Shown piece by piece: positions 43,105 to 56,700 of a DNA stretch of 64,000 bases. Source of the DNA: Mugil cephalus (Eukaryota; Chordata; Actinopteri; Mugiliformes; Mugilidae); the NCBI RefSeq assembly GCF_022458985.1, contig NC_061789.1, positions 6,614,357 through 6,678,356 of the forward strand, written 5' to 3'. The position numbers were made by a program, and so were the translations under genes. Every line of letters begins with the position of its first letter. The first letter of the stretch is position 1. The notes beneath the pieces are model-generated. The model made no database searches, had not been told where the DNA came from, and saw only the letters and a list, made by a program, of their open reading frames with translations.

Positions 43105-43205
43105 ATATGTAGATAGATAGATACATACATACATACATAAATAAGTAGATACATAGATAATAGATAAATAGACATGTAGATATGTATATAAATAGATACA
43201 TAGAT
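43105..43205. repeat. Imperfect GATA/CATA microsatellite
   Basis: Mixed AGAT, ACAT and AAAT tetranucleotides. The Ile/Tyr/Leu-rich ORF on the minus strand runs through it and is not a gene. Confidence 0.85.
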
Positions 43206-43259
43206 GCTTTGTATTCATAATGTGGGAATAAAATATATATATGTATATTTGACGGTGGA

Positions 43260-43785
43260 GCATATGACCTATACCGCAGTCAGTCACCAGAGGGAGCTCT
43301 ACTTGCTTTGGCTTCACTTTTGAGGAGCAGCCCCATTGTCCATGAGCAGCACAGAGACGGCAGCCTCTCTGCCTGACTACGGTGTCATGAGAGTGTGGAG
43401 GACATTGTTCATCATCATGGTCCGGATTTTGTTCAAGGTCCTTGTCTCTGATGTCTGGGACTCCAGCTACCACCGCCTACCACAGAGCCTGCCTTCTGTA
43501 TGACTTTATCCAGGCACGAGGTGTCCTTCTTCTTAGTACGGCCTCCCCAGCTAACCACAGCGTAGGAGACGACTCTAGCTACAAAAGTCTGGCACCTTGC
43601 TGCAGATCATTAACAACCACCACTTTCTGAGGAAATGAAACTGCTCTGACCTTTTTTATATACTGACTCTATGTTAGCCGACCAGTCTAGTTTATGATCC
43701 AGATGTAGACCCAGGGACTTACAGGTCTGAACCACCTCTACAGACTTACCGCTGATGGTTGTAGGCGGGGCCTCCAGAAATCCAC
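43260..43785 (-). mobile_element. LINE ORF2 3' fragment (L2/Rex-like)
   Basis: Translated on the minus strand, broken frames read ...LDWSANIESVYKKGQSS..., then AVVSWGGRTKKKDTSCLDKV with QKAGSV following, then HDTVVRQRG. This is the order seen downstream of the reverse transcriptase domain in fish non-LTR retrotransposons. Frameshifts and stops show it is dead. No reverse transcriptase catalytic motif is present. Confidence 0.7.
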
Positions 43786-43797
43786 TCTCCTAATCCT

Positions 43798-43826
43798 AAC
43801 CCCAACCCCAACCCTAACCCTAACTA
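43798..43826. repeat. Degenerate telomere-like tract
   Basis: CCCCAACCCCAACCCTAACCC-type repeats next to the LINE fragment. Too short and imperfect to be a telomere. Confidence 0.7.
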
Positions 43827-43829
43827 ACC

Positions 43830-45174
43830 CGACATCCATTAAGTTTGTCCTAAAAAAGAAGCTGAAACGATGATTCTTCACTCATCTAAGTAGCTTCTTC
43901 AGGTTTAAAAGACTGGTGAGGAGGTTTTTAATATCTGTGGGTGTTGAGTCTCTCTGAGCTCTTTTTCATGGATGCATGGGAAGTCAGAGGCGAACACTTG
44001 TTCATTTGTTTCCCTTCTGTTGTTACTGACAGTAAACTAGGACAGTGTGGCAGAGTGAACTGTCAAAAGAGGTCAAAGGATACTAAGCATAGTCTGCAAA
44101 ATGTGCTAAACCAAACCAAATGCAACACGTTGCACTCCCACTCCGACATGCTACGCGCATATTGTTCACATGAAGTTCCAGCTGCCCATTTCAGAGAAAG
44201 AAGAAGTTTTTTTTTTTTTTTTTTTTGCAAGTGTTGACCTAATGTCTTGTTGTTCACACTTGTGCCTCTACATACATTTTTGTATACCGTCATCTTCCAG
44301 ATGTTGCTTATGCACATTTTGACGCAGTTATTGTTGTGGATACCAGCCTCCTGACCATTTGGTCACAATTGAGATTAAGAAAATTGATATTCGCTCGTCC
44401 ACTTAATTTGTTTTTAAGTAAAACCGAGCTAGGAACTGAAGTTCTATGGTTTCATAGAAAGATGTAGTGTTATTGCTTGAATGTAACTGCCCAACAAAAG
44501 CTAAGTCCTCGTTCATGCTTCACCACACAACTACAGAACAGCCGACCGTGGCCAACCATTGTCTCAGAGTTGCTCATGCAATCGTTGAGCTTTTTTGTTT
44601 TCATTTATTTAAAGATGCATGATACGTATGTCACGGGGTGACAATGGGGGAACCAAAGTATGGAGGAAAGGTTCCCAGGGGAAGACTTACCTGGTGTGCC
44701 AAGATGGCTGCCTCCAGAGTGCCAGTGGAGGATTTACCTGGTGCACCAAGATGGGTGCCCCCAACTGCAATCAATGTACAAGCAGTCAAGCACTCATTGA
44801 CTCACCCATCAAACCAATTGGGCCACAAGCTGTGTGTGGGTGTGTTTTATATACCATCAGTCATTGAACTCGAGCGTATTGAACTCCCAGATGAGACTGG
44901 GAGAAGAGCCGGTCGTGAAGGGGACTGAGAGCTGGAGGTGGGATGGAAACTGCAGGAAGCGTTTAGAGAAATAACTTAATAAAAAGATTTTATTGTGAAG
45001 AATGAAAAAAAAAAGTGTTACCTTTCCATTACATCAAGCCTGTATTCATTTGTGTACTTACCTGTGCCTGGGTTGTTTTGGGAAACCCTCTTAAAGAATT
45101 TAATGGTTAAGATATTCTTTAGGTGAGAGTTGCTGGTTAAATTTGAGATTCTTTGGATCTTTTATTGCCACACA
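43830..45174. other. Intergenic stretch without supported gene
   Basis: Near 44675-44760 two copies of a TTACCTGGTG..CCAAGATGG motif lie about 53 bases apart, and a poly(T) run sits near 44208-44226. No domain-bearing ORF. Confidence 0.45.
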
Positions 45175-45355
45175 TTGCTTTGGGGTGGGGGTGCCTGGTC
45201 TGGTCTATGTGGGTGCTATACGTCTCAGTAACATCCACACAAATGAATGCCAGGTCTGAAAGTTTCCCATTAGAACATTGTATTGTCACAAGATGATAAG
45301 TGTTATTTACTTCTTCTGTTAGTGGTCTTAATGCTGTGGTTGACCAGTATACATG
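45175..45355 (-). mobile_element. Tc1-like fragment at the left edge of the array
   Basis: Reverse-strand Tc1-like blocks (CCTGGTCTGGTCTATGTGGGTG, GAATGCCAGGTCTGAAAGTTTCCC, ending GCTGTGGTTGACCAGT). It stops a few bases before sequence shared by all three receptor copies begins at about 45360. Confidence 0.6.
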
Positions 45356-45563
45356 TAGTAAGTGCACAGAGGCAGGGTTGTGAAATGCTACACGAACAAA
45401 TTCCATTTCATTCGCCTTTTAAGTCTTGTGTGCGAAGTACTTGTGAGAGAGTTGCTGCCACGGTGAGACCAGAAACAGAAAATCAATAAGTGGTGTTGCT
45501 GTGTTGCCTCCTTGTGTCAACCACCCTGAGCCTGAATGCTCTACAGAACCTGCTTCGTCCAGG

Positions 45564-48500
45564 ATGTCCAAATTCCTACCTAAGCTGTTTTTTGGTGAGT
45601 AGTGCATGCGTTAATTTATGCAGATGAATTTGAAATCTAGTGTCCAAGCAAATACAGAATTTAAATTTCCTTGAATTTAGTGTATCACTTAGTTTATTGT
45701 GGATAGTGCAATAGATTCTATTATGTCCCTCTCACATCAAAGCTTAGGTGTACACTGATGTTTATTCTTATCTGCAGTAAAACACAGTACAGTCATGTTA
45801 ATGAGTCAAAATTTTGTTTAAGCAGGTTTGTCCCATTGAGATCAGTGATTTTTTTTACAAGAAAGACTTAGCCACGAAAATGAGATCCCTCCCTAAATGG
45901 CTTTTAAATCTATATATTCATGTCTTTACAATCATCAGATTCTGATAATTGTCAGTTTGAGAGGCTTTTTGGTAGGTAATGTTGTTGTACTGTGTGTTCA
46001 TCACAAAAGCAGAATCAGTTTTCGTGCCAAAAATGTGCAAAAACTTATGAGAAATACTTCATGGTACAATCTGCAGTTTATAATGTAATTTTGTTGCATG
46101 GATCAGGAGAGTGTTAAGATAATGACCAGATCCAACTATCACAGTACAATGAGAGAAAACTGGACTTTGGTCTTCAAGACTATAGCAATTCAGTAAACAG
46201 GTCAAATGATATTTGAGTATAAAGTATAAAAATTCATCTCCCAAACATTGTATTGGTCTCTGTGTAATTAATGTATTAAGGGAACCTGGAAAATGTGTTG
46301 AAAGAGATAGGATAGTATCTGCATCTCATATAATCTTTTCTCTCTCTCTCTCTCCTCTAGTTGTCTTTCTCTTCACCTCAACTTTATCCGCTGCAGGTCA
46401 GTGAATTCTCGTGTGTTACATTCAGTTGCTCTAATATTCACAAGCATCTTCAGGGAAAGAGGAAGTGAAAATGGGTATTCTACTCATACAAACTTGTGTG
46501 AATATCATAATTATAGTATGGGTTCTCAAGTTCCTAAATTTGATTGCATTGGTGTCTTCATCCTAACCTAGTCTGTTGTAGTTATTTATTATCCGAACAA
46601 ACTGAATAAAGTACACTAAAGTGAAGGCGCCAAACAATGAATCTCATCTTCTATACAAGCTCTATATAAACACAGTCGCACATGCATTTCCCCGATTGGA
46701 GCAATTTCCCAAACATGACGTAAGATGACGTCATGTTTGACTACGTCACTTAAAAAAAAGCAAAAAAAACACAAAAAAAACCCACATTGAAATCAACTCA
46801 AACGTTTAGGCCACCAGTGCTGGATGGAACATTGATTACTGATTGGACTATATTCATAGATAGATAGACTGGCTACAACACCATTGGTCACTGAGGGTTA
46901 GGTAAAGACTGTGGTTACAATCATTATTTCTTTGGCATGGTGTCACTCTAGTGGAGAAAACACCAGAAGAGTATACAAACAAAATAACATGATATGTTTA
47001 TATGTCCGATATGTCAGGTTGTGTTCTGAGTAATATATTAAAATATCATTTGTAAAATGTTAAAATATTGTATCTTCTGTGTCTCATAGCTGCCCAGATC
47101 AGATTGGCTGGATCTGGCTCGACTCCATGCTCTAGAAGAGTTGAAATCTACCACGATGGCTCCTGGGGAACAGTGTGTGATGACGGCTGGGACATACAGG
47201 ATGCTAAAGTTGTTTGTAGACAGTTGGGCTGTGAGCCAGCACAGAGCGCCACGCAATCGGCCTCCTTTGGTCAAGGAACCGGAAATATCTGGCTCGATGA
47301 TGTGGCCTGTTCAGGATCAGAGTCTTCCATAACTCAGTGTGGGCATGGAAGGTTTGGCTCATATAACTGCGAACATGATGAGGATGCTGGTGTCATCTGT
47401 GATGGTAAGACACTTTTTCTTTTCAGGATTTTGTTGACACATCTTAATAGAGAACCTACTCAGGCAAAATTACTTTGTGCCCAAAACAGTTGGGTTTATT
47501 ATGGCTGATTGTAGAAGCTAGGCCATCAGACGCAGCACTGCATCTCTCTGATTCTTGATCAAATTGTACCAACATTGACTGGAGGTATATTTTGGCTTCT
47601 GGCTGTTGCGCCATTGAGCTCAGATCAGCATGTCATAGCAGAATGTGACAGCCACGTCTGCCACCAAAGGAGAGTTGGGCCCATAGAGACACATATAACA
47701 AAGTCCAACTTCACAGTGAAAATAGATATGATGGTACGAAAATAAATTGTAATGCAGAGTGGTGCTACTCGCCAGAGTCTAATGCAGTGGTCATTTACCT
47801 TGGAGGTCGGAAGTCAGAGCTAGGAATGATGTCACACAAACTGTAAACTGAACAGATAACTTCAATCAGCTAAAGTTTTACTAGAATGATTTGCAGTGAT
47901 GAAATCTACAAAACCACATGAGGCAAAATTAAAAAAATAAAAATTCAACTTGGTCGTAGAAAAAATTCTATGACTTTCTGACTAAAAATTCAGACATCGG
48001 GGTTCATTCCAATTGAACACGTTGAACTCAGAAATTCCGACTTCTAAGTACAAATGGAGAGCACTATAACTCTGCCAAGATGGCGACGCAGGAAGATCCC
48101 ACACTGAACTTCTACCACTTGGTGGGTGCGTCTGTCTTCTTACTGTATTAAGTCAAGGATTTTGAATTGTCACAGCAACCAGTTATTTCCCAGGTCTGAT
48201 GTATTCAGTATTGTTCTCCAACGCATAAAACAAATTTAATTAAATAAACTTGACAGAGTTGGTGTGTCTTAAATTTTGACTGGATTATTCACCAAAAGTT
48301 CTGCAAGTTTACAAATCTGTAAGACATTTACCATGGCCTAGGGTCTTCCTGTCCCCGTCTACTGACTCTGTCCACCTCTCTGTAACTTGTAAAAAATGGT
48401 TTTGCTAAGTAAAATAATGGCATGAGAACTATTTAAAATGAAAAACTTAATGAAACCTTATTTTTCAGTCATTCTCCCAAAACCCACCATCTCCATGAAT

Positions 48501-50973
48501 CCTGTTGGTAAAGTTACCTGGGGTCAGGACATAAGCATCACTTGTTCAATCTCAACTCAGCATCAAGGAGGAACATTCATCCTGCAGAAGACCACAGGCT
48601 CATACAGACAGACCAGGACATCTAGTACCAACTCTGCTACCATCAGTATCTCTAATGTCAACTTTAATAATGAGGGATCGTACCAGTGTCAATATCAGAA
48701 AAGAGTTTCAGATCGAGACTTCAGCTCCCCACTGAGTGACTCTGTCACACTCTTAGTTACATGTACGTAAGAAATACAATTGCCTTTCTTTTTAATTGTG
48801 TTAAATAGTTGTTGCATCATCTGAAATTTAAATGATGATTTATACCTCTACTCAAGGAATTCTACACTGAACTTGTGTTGTTTTATTCAGTGGTCCTCCC
48901 AAAACCCACCATCTCCATGAATCCTGTTGGTAAAGTTACCTGGGGTCAGGACATCAGCATCACTTGTTCAGTCTCAACTCAACATTTAGGAGGAACATTC
49001 ATCCTGCAGAAAACCACAGGCTCATTCAGAAAAACTAAGACATCTAGTACCAACTCTGCTACCTTCAGTATCCCTAATGTCAACTTTAATGATGAGGGAT
49101 TGTACCAGTGTCAATATCAGACCAGAGTTTCAGGTCGAGACTTCAGCTCCCCACAGAGTGACTCAGTCACACTCTCAGTTACTGGTAAGGAGAAATATGG
49201 AGTTTCTAATCTTGACTTCTCTTTAACTTCTATGGAACTGTTAAACAACTGGAAGATGCTTACACACTTAAACCAAAAGGCAAGTTTATCTATGAATTTA
49301 TGTTGTGTTGTTCTTTCAGTCATTCTCCCAAAGCCTGAAATCACCACGAATCCTGGTCGTGAGGTTATGTGGGGTCAGGACCATATTACTTGTTCAGTCT
49401 TAACTCAGCATTTAGGAGGAACATGCACTCTGCTTATCTCGGGCTCATCAAGAAAAATCCAAACATCTAGTACATACTCTGCTCCCTTCAGTAGCCCCAA
49501 TGTTAACTTTCATAATGAAGGATCGTACCATTGTCAGTATCAGACAAGAGTTTCAGGTCGAGATTTTATTTCTCCACAGAGTGACTCTGTCAACTAAACT
49601 GATCCATCTTAATCCAGTTTTTCTTTCTTCCCAGTGCCACTGCAACCGCCCAGCATCTACTTGACGTCTGCTAACCAAGAGCCTGTCCAGGGTCCTGAGA
49701 GTGCAGAGGTCACCAGGGGTCACAGCTTTACCTTAACCTGCTCCATTTCCTCCCACTATCCTGGAGGGGTTTTCTCTCTCATCCTCTCTGGCTCCAACAT
49801 CACCAGGACCCAGCCAGCGATCAACAACTCAGCCTCCTTTAGTTTCCCTGAAGCTGAGTATGAGCACCAGGGTGACTACAGCTGTGTTTATGAAGTCACA
49901 CTGTCCTCCAGGAAATTCACTTCAGACATGTCAGCGACGGTGAACATCAACATTAAAAGTAAGAAGACCAAATTTAAGACTAAGATTAAACAATATCTTT
50001 GAGACTATTTGGACGGCACTAATAACTTGTCATTTTTACACATTCAGTTCTACACATGCTTTTATAATACATAATGTATCTCTACCCAACCTCTTAAGCA
50101 ATCCATATTAATTAATATCTGCATGACCCATAGTAGAGATCACAGAGTACATGCTAAACAAAACTAACTTACTGCTTTGATGAAATACTAAATCAAATGC
50201 AGTTTGACTTTTCTGTGTCAAGTAGGGTAGAGATGTTGAGGTGAGGACCCAGGTGCAGAACTAAAGATGAGGCGGGAAGTTCCAGCAAAAAGTATTTAAT
50301 AATTAAGAAAAAGTGCTGCACTAGGCAGGAAAATACAAAAATGAAAGAATCATGGCATGGACACAAGGGAACATGGCGTGGAAACAAGGTAAGTGAGTAA
50401 CATAAATGACGTGACAAGGAATAAAGGGATGGCAGGGAGATAAATGCACAAGAGGATGCATGGATGAAAAGACACAGGTGAAACTCATGAGGGCAATCAC
50501 AGCAGGAGAAACCAAATAATCAGGGGACGGACGAGGAACACAGATAGGAAATCCAGTAACTTGACAAAATAAAACAGGAAACCCCAAAACATGAGCACAA
50601 AATAAAAGACAGACACAGAACCTTGACATTCTGAACTTTTGACAATCAGACAATTTTTCTCTTAGTGCAGGTGATTAAGCTGGTCTCCTCACTCACTGCA
50701 CCGTTGCTGCTCCTGCTGCTCCTGATGGCGGCCTGTCTGTTCCACAAGAGAAGACGTCAAGCCCCGAAGCTAGAAAACCTTGACCACACCGAAAGTTAGT
50801 GCTAAGCAGGGCAGACGGGACATTACATCAAATGATAAACTTCTTTTCACACTGATAACATTCTTGCTCTCATTGCAGTGACTTGCTGGAACTTTGGCTC
50901 AGTCAATAACCTCGAGGAGGACTATGAAGAGATAAACACCCATGTGAGATATGAGCAAAAAAAACATGTGTGA
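45564..50973 (+). CDS. SRCR-Ig hybrid receptor, copy A
   Basis: Exons: 45564-45594, 46361-46396, 47090-47404, 48469-48762, 48891-49184, 49635-49958, 50666-50794 and 50879-50973, all phase 1, giving 505 residues. Residues 1-22 are a signal peptide split over two exons. An eight-cysteine (group B) SRCR domain at 23-127 sits in one exon. Two WGQD-type Ig domains follow at 128-323, with C...F..L core and NxEGxYxC motifs; the usual core Trp is Phe. A different Ig domain at 324-431 carries the sequons NIT and NNS. The membrane segment (VSSL...[13 protein letters not shown]) has no charged residue inside, then HKRRR. The tail has Y490 in a YEEI motif, the preferred Src-family SH2 ligand, and Y499; N494 replaces a tyrosine found in copy B. 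An Ig-like exon at 49320 is skipped because it ends in a stop. Membrane receptor of immune cells is inferred; no symbol is known to me. Confidence 0.82.
49320..49598 (+). pseudogene. Decayed Ig exon in copy A
   Basis: It has a good acceptor (TTCTTTCAG) and reads as an Ig domain related to its neighbours ([13 protein letters not shown]..., then [10 protein letters not shown]), but instead of the usual DSVTLSVT and donor it ends DSVN and TAA at 49595-49597. No donor is visible. If included, it would end the protein before the membrane segment, so either it is skipped or it makes a secreted form. Confidence 0.7.
50216..50628. mobile_element. Small DNA transposon-like insert, copy A intron
   Basis: Ends TGTCAAG and CTTGACA (perfect 7-bp inverted repeat) are flanked by TTCTG on each side. 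It lies between the last Ig exon and the membrane exon. The same insert is in copy B at 59142-59554, so it predates that duplication. Confidence 0.6.
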
Positions 50974-53567
50974 TGATGACTATGATGAAGAGTGAAGGTG
51001 ACAACGATGACAAGGAAGCTGATGATGAAGGGGGAAATGATTACCATATTTCCTCTAATAGTGGGGTCTTTATTTGCTTAGCCTCCCAGAAGACCCGGCC
51101 ATTATTGGAGGCAGGCTTTTATTTCTAACTCCGTTTGCTTCATACCAGTATGTACCGGTATATTTGCTCAAAGTTTTCATACCATTATCCTTATCCTGTG
51201 TATTAATGAATGCCTTCACTGCACCGCCTTGCATTTTGTTTCCTAGATTGCCATTAAATTTTACTCTTGAGTTGATCCACCTGCCTCTCTGGAGTGTGTG
51301 TGTTGCATTTGGGTCCTCCACAACCAGTTCTTTCAATTTGCCCACTTCAAGGCAACAAAATAGTCATTTACCCTCTCAAACAAATCATGCATGTTCTTAT
51401 TTTCTTCTCCGTGGACAAGACGACCTACCATCCAGGTGTTCCTGGCAAGTTGGATTTTACAGAATTGTCTTTCTAGTTACATAATCAAACACCCTGACAA
51501 AAAAATGTACATATAATGAAAGTACATCAGTGCAAGCACTGCCAGAATCCATTCAGACTGTATCTCAGTCAAAGCAATTTGGAAAAAGAAAATAAAAACA
51601 ATCATTTGTAGCCACATTGAAATCAACCCAAAGGTATCACTTTTTCTTTTCAGCATTATGTTGACTCATCTTGATAGGGACCCTACTCAGGCACTGTGTG
51701 TCCACCGTTCTTTTAATTGCAGGACGTCACCATGTCACCTTAACTTCATAAAACCCACTCACATGTAAACCAATATGGGATGGCCCACAATGTGCTTTTA
51801 TGTTGGTTTGCTTTGTGTGAAGACTACTAAGAAAAAAATAAAATAACAAAATTATCCATCCTATCACAAGAGTCTAAAATCTCCACACAGCTATCCTTTC
51901 GAGGATTTTATTTTATTTTAGCAAAACCTCATAAAATCACTTTGTGCCCAAAATATTTTGGTTTAGTATGGTCAATGTAAAAGCCACTGCATCGCTCTGA
52001 TTCTTGATCAAATTGTACCAACATTGACTGGAGGTACATTTTGACTTTTGGGTGTTGCGCCATTGAGCTCAGACCAGCATGTCATGGCAGAATGTGACAG
52101 CCACGTCTGGCTCCAAAGGAGATTTGGCCCCATAGAGACCCACATTACATAGTCCAACTTGACAGTGAAAATAAATATGATGGTACAAAAATAAATTCAC
52201 TCAGTGGTGCTACTTGTTGGAGTCTAACTCTGCCAAGATGGTGACGACTGGAGGTCCCACACTGAGCTTCTACCTCTACCTCGGTGGGTGCGTCTGTCTT
52301 CTTACTGTATTAAGTCAAGGATTCTGAAATGTCACAGTAACCAGTTATTTCACAGGTCTGATGTCTTCAGTATTGTTCTTCAATGCATAAAACAAATTAA
52401 ATTAAACAAACTTGACAGAGTTGGTGTGTCTGAACTTTTATCGGGATCATTTGTGTAAGGAAATACCAAAGGTTACTGTCAGCACCAGGCTAGAACTCAG
52501 GACACAGATGCAAGGGTTAGGGATCTTCAATAACAGTCTTTATTAATAATAACACAGGGGAAAAAAAACTCCTAGAAGGAGAAAGCAAAGCGGGCTCAGG
52601 AAAAATGGCCTCAAAAACTCTTCAAGAAGGAATGTGGCTACAAAAGGCACCGAAATAATATTCGCTCCGTGGAAGGAGGAAAACACAAAATACTGAGAAA
52701 ATCTCAAAATAAGGAAAACGCTAAGGTACAAGTGAAAATCACTCACGAGGGGGAACAAGAACAAAATCCAAAAAGAAACAACTTTGGTTAAGGCAGCGAA
52801 ACAACTGTGGCAAGAATGGGGTGAACGCACGAGGACAAAGACGTACAATCTGGCACAAAACAAGGAGGAACACATGGAGGAAATGGGGAACAGGTGGGTG
52901 TAATCCTATATTGAGCAGCTGTGGCCCTGTGTACTGTAAATAGTGGATGTAAAATAAATTGACCTGTTGTTTTTTAGAATGAAATGCTATTTTGAAAATG
53001 AAATTATGTTTGGCTCATAAATAGAGCCATGATGTGTTGAGTGGATTTGGATCATTTCTAAATCATCAAAACAGTAACATGACAGTGGGTGTAAAGAAGT
53101 GTTTTCACTGACTCCATTTACATGTGCAGAATAATAATCTGTGTGCTGTTAAATGACCCCTGGTGACCTAAAGTTATGTGAAGTGAATTGATAACTGTAA
53201 TAATCTGATAAAAGACACCAGGTCCTCATGGTGTTAAATGGCCACTTGAATAATATGAAAATCAAAAAAATACAATTATACACTGATTATACGTGTGCAT
53301 GTAAACACTAGTTAACAGTATCTTTCTCAGTCTTTGTCCTCAACTAACATAGGCTTTAATAGTTATGTGTGTAGTTGTCTATTAATTGAAAGCTTTTCGA
53401 GAAAACAGAGCTTGTTTCCCGAGATCATGAGATAAATAGAGGAAAACCTGAGGAAATGAGCTTGTTATTACGGGAAAACAAACAAACAAACAAAAATTTG
53501 TGAGTTCATGTCCGGTTAGGGCTTCTGTACATTTCAGAAAAAGAAGAAGTTAAAAAAAAAAAGCATC
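50974..53567. other. Copy A 3' flank and intergenic spacer
   Basis: A candidate AATAAA lies at 51591-51596, about 620 bases after the stop. Overlapping ORFs on both strands at 51070-51484 are preserved in copy B (59996-60410), but no domain is recognised; the words CCCGGCCATTATTGGAGGCAGG suggest a repeat. A repeat-like insert lies at about 52474-52915. No separate gene is supported. Confidence 0.55.
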
Positions 53568-53769
53568 AAGTGCGCAGAGGAAGGGTAGAAAAGTTCTACA
53601 TGAACAAATTCCTCTTCCTTCGCCTTTTAAGTCTTGTGTGAAGTACATGTGAGAGAGTTGCTGTCACAGCAAGTGCAGAAACGGAAAATCAGGAGGTGGT
53701 GCTGCTGTGTTGCCTCCTTGTGTCAACCACCCTGAACCTGGATGCTCTGCAAAACCTGCTTCGTCCAGG

Positions 53770-56700
53770 ATGTCCAAATTCCTACCTAAGCTGTTTTTTG
53801 GTGAGTAGTGTGTTAATTTATGCAAATGAATTTGGAATCTAGTGTCCAGGCAAATACAAAATTTAAATTTCCTTAAATTGTCTTTATTGTTGCAAAGCTT
53901 TTCATTTCACATTTTATCACATAGTTTATAGTGGATAGTGCAATAGATTCTATTATGTCACTTGACATTAACTTACATCGAAGCTTAGGTGTACACTGAT
54001 GTTTATTCTTATCTGCAGTAAAACACAGTACAGTCGTGTTAATGAGTCAAAATTTTGTTTAAGCAGGTTTGTCCTATTGACATCATCGTGATTTATTTTT
54101 TTATATTTTTCAAGAGTGACTTGGCCACGAAAATGAGATCCCTCCCTAAATGGCTTTTAAATCTATAGATTCAAGTCTTTACAATCGTCAGATTCTGGTA
54201 ATTGTCAGTGTGAGAGGCTTTTTGGCAGGTAATGTTGTTGTACTGTGTGTTCATCACCAAAGCAGAATTAGTTTTTGTGCAAAAACTTATGAGAAATACT
54301 TCATGATACAATCTGCAGTTTATAATGTCATTTTGTTGCATCAATCAGGAGAGTGTTAAGATAATGACCAGATCCAACTATCACAGTACAATGAGAGAAA
54401 ACTGGACTTTGGTCTTCAAGACTATAGCAATTCAGTAAACAGGTCAAATGATATTTGAGTATAAAGTATAAAAATTAATCTCCCAAACATTGTATTGGTC
54501 TCTGTGTAATTAATGTATTAAGGGAACCTGGAAAATGTGTTGAAGGACATAGTATCTGTATCTCATATAATCTTTTTTTATTTTCTCTCTAGTTGTCTTT
54601 CTCTTCACCTCAACTTTATCCGCTGCAGGTCAGTGAATTTTCGTGTGCTACATGTGGTTGCTCTAATATTTACAAGCATCTTCATGGAAAGAGGAAGTGA
54701 AAATGGGTAGTCTACTCATACAAACTTGTGTGAATATCATAATTATCTTATGGGTTCTCAAGTTACGCCCAAAAATACATTTTGGAAAGTCACCACGACT
54801 TTTCGCACTTACACGCCACATAACAATTAGTTATTCGTCAAGTTCAAGATGATGTTTGTGTCAGATGTAATCAAATTTGATAGATATATCACATTTATTA
54901 AAAAAAAACAATAAGGTTGCAGTTGTGGCATCTAGGGATGTCCTGATCGATGTGCTGCAGGTGGCCCCAGTTTCACTCCGGCACTGAGCGGCATTTACTG
55001 TGTGTCATTCCCCCCTCTCTGCCTCCCCATTTCCTGTCACAAAAATTATACTTGGACTGGGTACAACACCACTGGTCACTGAGGGTTAGATAAAGACTGT
55101 GGTAGAGTGTGGTTCCTATCTTTCTTTGGCATGGAGTCACTCCAGTGGAGAAAACGGTAGAAGTGTGTGAATATGTTTATATGTCGGACGTATCAGGTTG
55201 TGTTCTGAGTAAAACATTAAAATATTATATGTAAATAATAGAAATATTGTATCTCCTCTGTGTTTCAGCTGCCCAGATCAGATTGGCTGGATCTGGCTCG
55301 ACTCGATGCTCTGGAAGAGTTGAAATCTACCACGATGGCTCCTGGGGAACAGTGTGTGATGACGACTGGGACATACAGGATGCTAATGTTGTTTGTAGAC
55401 AGTTGGGCTGTGGGCCAGCACAGAGCGCCACGCAATCGGCCTCCTTTGGTCAAGGAACCGGAAATATCTGGCTCGATGATGTGGCCTGTTCAGGATCAGA
55501 GACTTCCATAACTCAGTGTGGGCATGGAGGGTTTGGCTCACATAACTGTGGACATGGTGAGGATGCTGGTGTCATCTGTGATGGTAAGACACTTTTTCTT
55601 TTCAGCATTTTGTTGACACATCTTAATAGAGACCCTACTCAGGCAAAATTACTTTGTGCCCAAAGCAGTTGTTTTTAGTATGGCTGATTGTAGAAGCTAG
55701 GCCATCAGACACAGCACTGCATCTCTCTGATTCTTGATCAAATTGTACCAACATTGACTGGAGGTATATTTTGACTTTTGGTTGTTACGCCATTGAGCTC
55801 AGATCAGCATGTCATGGCAGAATGTGACAGCCACGTCTGGCTCCAAAGGAGAGTTGGCCTCCATAGAGACCCATATTACAAAGTCCAACTTGACAGTAAA
55901 AATAAATATGATGGTATGAAAATAAATTGTAATGCAGAGTGGTGCTACTTGCCAGAGTCTAATGCTGTGTTCATTTACCTTGGAGGTCGGAAGTCAGAGC
56001 TAGGAATGACGTCACACAAACTGTAAACTGAACAGATAACTTCAATCAGCTAATGTTCATCAGTGATGAAGTCTACAAAAACACATGACGCAAAATTAAA
56101 AAAAAAAATATTCAACTCAGACGTAGAAAAAATCCTACGACTTTCTGACTAAAAATTCAGACATCGGGGTGCATTCCAATTGAAAACTCGGAAATCAGAA
56201 ATTCCAACTTCCAAGTACAGACGGAGAGCACTTTAACTCTGCCAAGTTGGCGACGCAGGGAGGTCCCACACTGAACTTCTACCCCTTGGTGGGTGTGTCT
56301 GTCTTCTTACTGTATTAAGTCAAGGATTTTGAAGTTTCACATGAACCATTTATTTCCCAGGTTTAAACATATTAAATTAAATCCAATTTAAAATTTACCA
56401 CGGCCTTTACCTAAGGCCTTCCAGTCCCCATCCACTGACTCTGTGCAACTATCTAACTTGTAAAAAAGTTTTTTGCTAATTAAAATGATGGCATGAGAAC
56501 TATTTCAAAGGAAAAACTTAATGAAACCTTATTTTTCAGTCATTCTCACAAAGCCCACCATCTCCATGAATCCTGTTGGTAAAGTTACCTGGGGTCAGGA
56601 CATAAGCATCACTTGTTCAGTATCAACTCAGCATCTAGGAGGAACATTCATCCTGCAGAAGACCACAGGATCATTCAGAACGACCAAGACATCTAGTGCC

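Noticed and set aside
43048..43473. 141-codon minus-strand ORF as a gene
   Set aside because: Its N-terminal part is a frameshifted LINE fragment and its C-terminal part is a GATA/CATA microsatellite.
50216..50653. Minus-strand ORFs of 74-110 codons between the last Ig exon and the membrane exon
   Set aside because: They lie inside the TGTCAAG-ended insert in an intron and have a repetitive Cys/His/Pro composition with no recognisable domain; copy B shows the same.
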